A DNA stretch of 40,879 bases from Candidatus Omnitrophota bacterium (lineage in GTDB: Bacteria > Omnitrophota > Gorgyraeia > JABMRJ01). The stretch covers positions 1-40,879 of the forward strand of contig JADHWH010000012.1 of assembly GCA_016783555.1 (NCBI GenBank), in the 5' to 3' direction. Positions 37,144-40,879 of the stretch are shown one piece after another. Below the pieces are notes generated by a model. The model did not search any database, was not told where the DNA came from, and saw only the letters and a list, made by a program, of their open reading frames with translations. The position numbers were made by a program, and so were the translations under genes. The first letter of the stretch is position 1. Every line of letters begins with the position of its first letter.

Positions 37144-37214
37144 TGAACCCCGTTAGACCTCTTAGGGAAGCAAAACTCACGAGTTCTAATAGATAGGAGG
37201 TCTAACGGGGTGAA
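37144..37214 (+). mobile_element. minimal relative of the GIY-YIG cassette in the DUF502 start codon
   Basis: CCCCGTTAGACCTC (37148-37161) and GAGGTCTAACGGGG (37197-37210) form a perfect 14-bp inverted repeat, matching the ends of the element at 22518-22788. TGAA flanks both sides (37144-37147, 37211-37214). The 63-bp body encodes no nuclease, only a 17-codon frame from the old ATG (37143). Excision would restore ATGAAGATAACC as the DUF502 start. Confidence 0.8.
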
Positions 37215-37821
37215 GATAACCACGAGGATAAGAAACGACTTTATTACCGGTATAGCGATAGTATTGCCCATAGCCGTTACCATAATGGTCCTTAACCTAA
37301 TACTCACAGCGCTCAACAGCGCCCTCCTGGAGCCTATAGTAAAAGGATTTGAGCCGTATGCGACGGGTCCTTATGTAAGCATCCTGGCCAAGGTCATAAT
37401 ATTCTTAGTGATATTGAGTGCGGTTACCTTGGTTGGTGTTGCGGCCAGAATAATATTTATCCGTAAGTTCTTCACCTTCTGGGAAGGCCTCTTTCTTAAG
37501 GTGCCTATGGTAAACAAGATTTACAAAGGCACAAAGCAGATGAGCAGGGCATTTCTGGGAGAGGGTAAGACCATATTTAAGAAGGTAGCCCTTATAGAGT
37601 ATCCAAGGAAGGGCATATATTCTATAGCATTCGTTACTACCGCCGTGGGAAAGAAGGAACTCTCAGATAAGTCGGGCCGTGAGCTTGTAAGCCTATTTCT
37701 GCCAACGACTCCGAATCCGACAAGCGGTATGTTTATCGCCGTCCCTAAAGAGGACGTTATATTCCTGGATATGAGCATAGAGGATGGTTTTAAACTTGTC
37801 ATATCATCGGGGGCTGTCTAA
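37210..37821 (+). CDS. DUF502 membrane protein
   Basis: A 203-residue DUF502 family protein of unknown function. Two N-terminal membrane segments (DFITGIAIVLPIAVTIMVLN near 10-30 and ILAKVIIFLVILSAVTLVGV near 58-78) are followed by a soluble domain with FWEGLFLKVPMVNKIYKGTKQ near 90 and FLPTTPNPTSGMFIAVPKED near 160, both strongly family-like. The GTG start lies in the right end of the mobile repeat with GGAGG nine bases upstream; the ancestral start was likely ATG. It occupies the place between dgkA and recO where Firmicutes have cdd and era. Confidence 0.92.
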   Translation: MKITTRIRNDFITGIAIVLPIAVTIMVLNLILTALNSALLEPIVKGFEPYATGPYVSILAKVIIFLVILSAVTLVGVAARIIFIRKFFTFWEGLFLKVPMVNKIYKGTKQMSRAFLGEGKTIFKKVALIEYPRKGIYSIAFVTTAVGKKELSDKSGRELVSLFLPTTPNPTSGMFIAVPKEDVIFLDMSIEDGFKLVISSGAV

Positions 37822-37824
37822 ATA

Positions 37825-38574
37825 ATGGCTATACAGACGACGGAAGGCATAATTTTAAGAAAACAGAATTTAAGAGAGACAAGCGTCATATTAAGCCTCT
37901 TTACAAAAGACTTCGGCAAGATATCAGGTGTCATGAAGGGCGCAAGAGGCCCTAAGGCGGCGATGGGCAACAATCCCCAGGTATTCAGCTTAAATAATAT
38001 CGTCTTCTATGATAAAAAGAGGGGCAACCTCAACTCTATTTCTCAATGCGACCTTAAGAATTATTTTGACCCCATAAGGAATGACCTGGAGAGAACCGTT
38101 TATGCCGACTATTTCCTGGAATTAGTCGATTCGGTAACGATAGAGGGAGATATAAATAGAGAGATATACGAGCTCCTCTTAAATTCTCTGGGGCTTTTGT
38201 CGAGGCCCGTAAGCGCAAAGCGCGTAGCGAGGATTTTCGAGATAAAGATTATGGATATGTCGGGTTTTATGTCGGAGCTTGGGGAGTGTATAGTTTGCAG
38301 TGAACCTATACAGGAGAACGCAAGATTTAGCCTTTGTCTGGGAGGCCCCCTTTGCAGGAAATGCCAGACGAAAGACAAGGGGGCAATAAACCTGTCGAAA
38401 GGCACCATGAACTTTATAGAGCGCGTAAGAAGAAGCCCCTTTGAATTGGTCTCGCGCATAAAGGTTTCTCAAGATGTAGGTATTGAGCTGGAAGGTTTCT
38501 TGCGCAGATTCGTCGATTATCACATACAACGCAGCCTAAAGACCGTTGAATTCCTGAAGAAGATAAAATTATAA
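37825..38574 (+). CDS. recO: DNA repair protein RecO
   Basis: A 249-residue RecO, usual length. It helps RecR load RecA at gaps and anneals single strands coated with SSB. The N-terminal OB-fold begins QTTEGIILRKQNLRETSVIL. FGKISGVMKGARGPK near 32 is a family mark. A four-cysteine zinc site lies near 155-182 (CIVC and CRKC). An alpha-helical C-terminus follows. It lies three bases after DUF502, so it is probably co-transcribed. No recR is visible in the window. Confidence 0.95.
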   Translation: MAIQTTEGIILRKQNLRETSVILSLFTKDFGKISGVMKGARGPKAAMGNNPQVFSLNNIVFYDKKRGNLNSISQCDLKNYFDPIRNDLERTVYADYFLELVDSVTIEGDINREIYELLLNSLGLLSRPVSAKRVARIFEIKIMDMSGFMSELGECIVCSEPIQENARFSLCLGGPLCRKCQTKDKGAINLSKGTMNFIERVRRSPFELVSRIKVSQDVGIELEGFLRRFVDYHIQRSLKTVEFLKKIKL

Positions 38575-38613
38575 CCGATTCACACCGCCGCGGCGCGAAA
38601 GAGGGTTAAACCT

Positions 38614-39918
38614 ATGGTAGATATGAAGAAGATTGTTTCATTGTGTAAACGGCGGGGTATAATATTTCAGTCGAGCGAGGTTTACGGCGGCGTGGGAAGT
38701 GTCTGGGATTACGGACCCGTGGGGGTGGAACTTAAGAATAACGTGAAGGCGGCGTGGTGGAAGAGCAATGTCTACGGGCGGGATGACATGGTCGGCCTGG
38801 ATGCGGCCATATTGATGCACCCGCAGACCTGGGAGGCATCCGGACATATTACATCTTTTGCGGATCTTTTAGTCGATTGCAAGAAGTGCAAAAAGAGATT
38901 CAGGCAAGACCAGCTTAAGGATAAGAAGAGCTGCCCCGAATGCGAAGGCGAACTTACGGATAGCCGGAAATTCAATTTAATGTTTAAGACCTCTATCGGC
39001 CCGGTTGAGGAGAAAGGTTCCGCGATATATCTAAGGCCGGAGACCGCTCAGGGCATATTTTTGAATTTCGTAAACGTGCTGAATTCTTCGAGGAAGAGAC
39101 TGCCCTTCGGCATCGCGCAGATAGGCAAGGCCTTCAGAAACGAGATAACGACGGGAAATTTCACATTCAGATGCCGCGAATTCGAACAGATGGAGATAGA
39201 GTATTTTGTGAGGCCCGATGATGACCAGAAGTGGTATGACTATTGGGTAGACGAGCGTTTTAGTTGGTACTCAAGGTTTGGAATAGACCGCAAGAATTTA
39301 AGGCTGCGTCAGCATAAAAAAGAAGAGACGGCCCATTACGCCAAATCATGCCACGACATCGAATATAATTTTCCCTTTGGGTGGTCTGAGCTGGAGGGCA
39401 TCGCCAACCGCACCGACTTTGACCTGAGCCAGCACGCGAAGGTGAGCGGAAAAGAGCTGGTCTATTTCGACGACGAGAAGAAAAAGAACATCGTCCCCTA
39501 TGTCATTGAGCCTTCCGGCGGTGTGGACAGGGCGCTTTTGGCGTTCCTTGTTGACTCATATCATGAAGAGAAGGTCAGAAACGAGAAGAGGACGGTCTTA
39601 AAACTGCATAAGGAGCTCGCGCCGGTTAAGGCGGCGGTATTTCCCCTGCTTAAGAATAAGCCCGAGATCGTCGAGATGGCCCGGAAGATAAGGGAGGATC
39701 TAAGCGGAGACTATAACGCCGCCTACGATGATACGGCTTCTATAGGAAGGCTTTACAGAAGGCAGGATGAGATCGGTACACCTTACTGCGTTACCGTTGA
39801 CGTGCAGTCATTGGATGATAAGAAAGTCACTGTAAGAGACAGGGACACAATGGAGCAGGATAGAGTACCGGTTGACGCGTTAAGGAAAGTTATAAAGGAG
39901 AGACTGGGAGAGCGATAG
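38614..39918 (+). CDS. glyS: glycyl-tRNA synthetase, single-chain homodimeric type
   Basis: A 434-residue class II GlyRS of the alpha2 type (GlyQS), unlike the two-subunit alpha2beta2 enzyme. RRGIIFQSSEVYGG near residue 13 and WDYGPVGVELKNN near 31 are diagnostic. A zinc-like cysteine set (CKKCKKRF and SCPEC near 90-112) is inserted early. LRPETAQGIFLNF near 143, the motif 2 region AFRNEITTGNFTFRCREFEQ near 171, IEPSGGVDRALLAFL near 297 as motif 3, and an anticodon-binding domain at 330-434 follow. ATG 38614 or 38623 may start it. It ends on the palindromic heptamer element. Confidence 0.97.
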   Translation: MVDMKKIVSLCKRRGIIFQSSEVYGGVGSVWDYGPVGVELKNNVKAAWWKSNVYGRDDMVGLDAAILMHPQTWEASGHITSFADLLVDCKKCKKRFRQDQLKDKKSCPECEGELTDSRKFNLMFKTSIGPVEEKGSAIYLRPETAQGIFLNFVNVLNSSRKRLPFGIAQIGKAFRNEITTGNFTFRCREFEQMEIEYFVRPDDDQKWYDYWVDERFSWYSRFGIDRKNLRLRQHKKEETAHYAKSCHDIEYNFPFGWSELEGIANRTDFDLSQHAKVSGKELVYFDDEKKKNIVPYVIEPSGGVDRALLAFLVDSYHEEKVRNEKRTVLKLHKELAPVKAAVFPLLKNKPEIVEMARKIREDLSGDYNAAYDDTASIGRLYRRQDEIGTPYCVTVDVQSLDDKKVTVRDRDTMEQDRVPVDALRKVIKERLGER

Positions 39919-40034
39919 CGTAAAGTGCAAAGCGAAAAGCGCAAAGCTGTTGTGTCGCCTTCGGCGACGCTAAAAATTCAAGGTCGCGAAGCGACACATA
40001 AGTTTTTCGCCTTGCGCCTTGCGCCTTGCGCTAA
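39918..40034 (+). repeat. composite palindromic heptamer element, copy 2
   Basis: The left heptamers GCGTAAA, GTGCAAA, GCGAAAA and GCGCAAA (39918-39945) start on the G of the glyS TAG stop. Next come a stem GTCGCC-TTC-GGCGAC (39954-39968), a stem GTCGC-GAA-GCGAC (39983-39995) and right heptamers TTTTTCG then CCTTGCG three times (40003-40030). It has the same architecture and nearly the same left arm as 29536-29647. Confidence 0.9.
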
Positions 40035-40052
40035 CAATTGTCAGGAGGAGGA

Positions 40053-40879
40053 ATGATGGAAAGAAGGTTAGTATATTTTTTCGGTGACGGAGAGGCAAAC
40101 GGGACTGCCAAGATGAAAGACCTTTTGGGGGGAAAAGGCGCAAATCTGGCAGAGATGACAAGTCTGGGTATACCCGTTCCCGCAGGGTTTACCATCTCAA
40201 CAGATGTCTGCACTTATTATTATAAAAACGGGCGCAAGTATCCCAAGGAGTTAAAAAAAGAGGTGGCCAAGACCCTTGAAAGAATAGAAGAGGCGATGGA
40301 CGCTCAATTCGGGGATAAGGATAACCCTCTTTTAGTATCTGTCCGCTCAGGCGCGCGCGTCTCTATGCCGGGCATGATGGATACGGTATTAAACCTCGGC
40401 TTAAACGACGTTACGGTAAAGGGGATTATTAAGCAGACGAAGAACGAAAGATTCGCCTATGATGCTTACAGGAGGTTTGTCCAGATGTACGGCGATGTCG
40501 TTTTAGGATTAAAACCCCAGGGCAAAGACGAGCACGATCCCTTTGAAGTCGTTATGGATAGAATAAAAGAGAAAAAAGGTGTCAAGCTCGACTTAGAGCT
40601 CGAAACAGGAGACCTAAAGGAGCTCGTAAGCCTTTATAAAAAAGAGATAAAGAAGAAGACCGGCAAAGACTTCCCGGAGGATCCGATGGAGCAGCTTTGG
40701 GGCGCTATAGGGGCTGTCTTCGGATCATGGAATACTGAAAGGGCTATCGCCTACAGGCAGATAAACAACATACCTTCGGAATGGGGAACAGCGGTTAATA
40801 TCCAGGCGATGGTCTACGGAAATATGGGCGATACGAGCGGAACAGGGGTCGCGTTTACAAGGGATCCTGCTTCCGGAGA
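40053..40879 (+). CDS. ppdK: pyruvate, phosphate dikinase, N-terminal part (cut by window end)
   Basis: The first 275 codons of an enzyme usually near 880-900 residues. The start [12 protein letters not shown], then [24 protein letters not shown] near residue 24, is the nucleotide-binding domain. [23 protein letters not shown] near 103-125 (in two parts), [13 protein letters not shown] near 148 and [13 protein letters not shown] near 228 are PPDK rather than PEP synthase. It interconverts pyruvate, ATP and phosphate with PEP, AMP and PPi. The ribosome site AGGAGGAG precedes ATG 40053; ATG 40056 is also possible. Catalytic His and PEP-binding domains lie outside the window. Confidence 0.96.
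   Translation, partial: MMERRLVYFFGDGEANGTAKMKDLLGGKGANLAEMTSLGIPVPAGFTISTDVCTYYYKNGRKYPKELKKEVAKTLERIEEAMDAQFGDKDNPLLVSVRSGARVSMPGMMDTVLNLGLNDVTVKGIIKQTKNERFAYDAYRRFVQMYGDVVLGLKPQGKDEHDPFEVVMDRIKEKKGVKLDLELETGDLKELVSLYKKEIKKKTGKDFPEDPMEQLWGAIGAVFGSWNTERAIAYRQINNIPSEWGTAVNIQAMVYGNMGDTSGTGVAFTRDPASG

Overview
The window is a gene-dense bacterial chromosome segment with almost no empty DNA; no intergenic stretch exceeds 300 bases. Gene content and order (PVC-like envelope-sugar genes, groES-groEL under a CIRCE operator, a GuaB3-type IMP dehydrogenase, and the run hisS-aspS-phoH-pgpH-ybeY-dgkA/PAP2-DUF502-recO-glyS-ppdK) suggest a Gram-negative-type, probably uncultivated lineage. Candidatus Omnitrophota is my best guess. 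This is inference from gene style, with no rRNA or marker search behind it.

Layout. (1) 1-7878, minus strand: an eight-gene exopolysaccharide or O-antigen operon read from 7878 down to the window edge: initiating sugar-phosphate transferase, FkbM methyltransferase, Wzy-like polymerase, GT2, two GT4, a class I methyltransferase and a truncated WecG/TagA glycosyltransferase. (2) 7899-7977: back-to-back sigma70-type promoters. (3) 8028-16231, plus strand: nadC, uvrB, birA and coaX, with a B12-type radical SAM protein, a GT2 and a second radical SAM protein between birA and coaX. (4) 16247-18930: a Wzx-type flippase and a GT4. (5) 18939-21228: promoter, perfect CIRCE, groES, a structured spacer, groEL, terminator. 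(6) 21351-28463: guaB3, a GIY-YIG mobile cassette, dnaE, HU (with its own consensus promoter and long leader) and a membrane-anchored metallopeptidase. (7) 28460-40879: a sugar-nucleotide epimerase, then the housekeeping run hisS to ppdK (truncated by the window end).

How they work together. The two glycan regions supply lipid-linked sugar initiation, elongation, decoration, flipping and polymerisation. The kinase/phosphatase fusion at 36365-37066 may feed both by making undecaprenyl phosphate. The 32745-39918 block matches the conserved phoH-pgpH-ybeY-dgkA-era-recO-glyS order of Firmicutes, with DUF502 where era would be.

Most notable finding. A 271-bp GIY-YIG nuclease cassette (22518-22788) with 15-bp perfect terminal inverted repeats sits exactly in the start codon of dnaE and is flanked by a TGAA duplication. 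The host ATG now starts the nuclease, and the cassette's right end supplies a GGAGG and a GTG for dnaE. A 63-bp minimal relative with the same ends and the same TGAA flanks sits in the start codon of the DUF502 gene at 37148-37210. Separately, five loci carry degenerate 7-bp tandem repeats, mostly arranged as inverted pairs. One array lies in frame inside nadC, and two near-identical elements begin on the last base of a stop codon.
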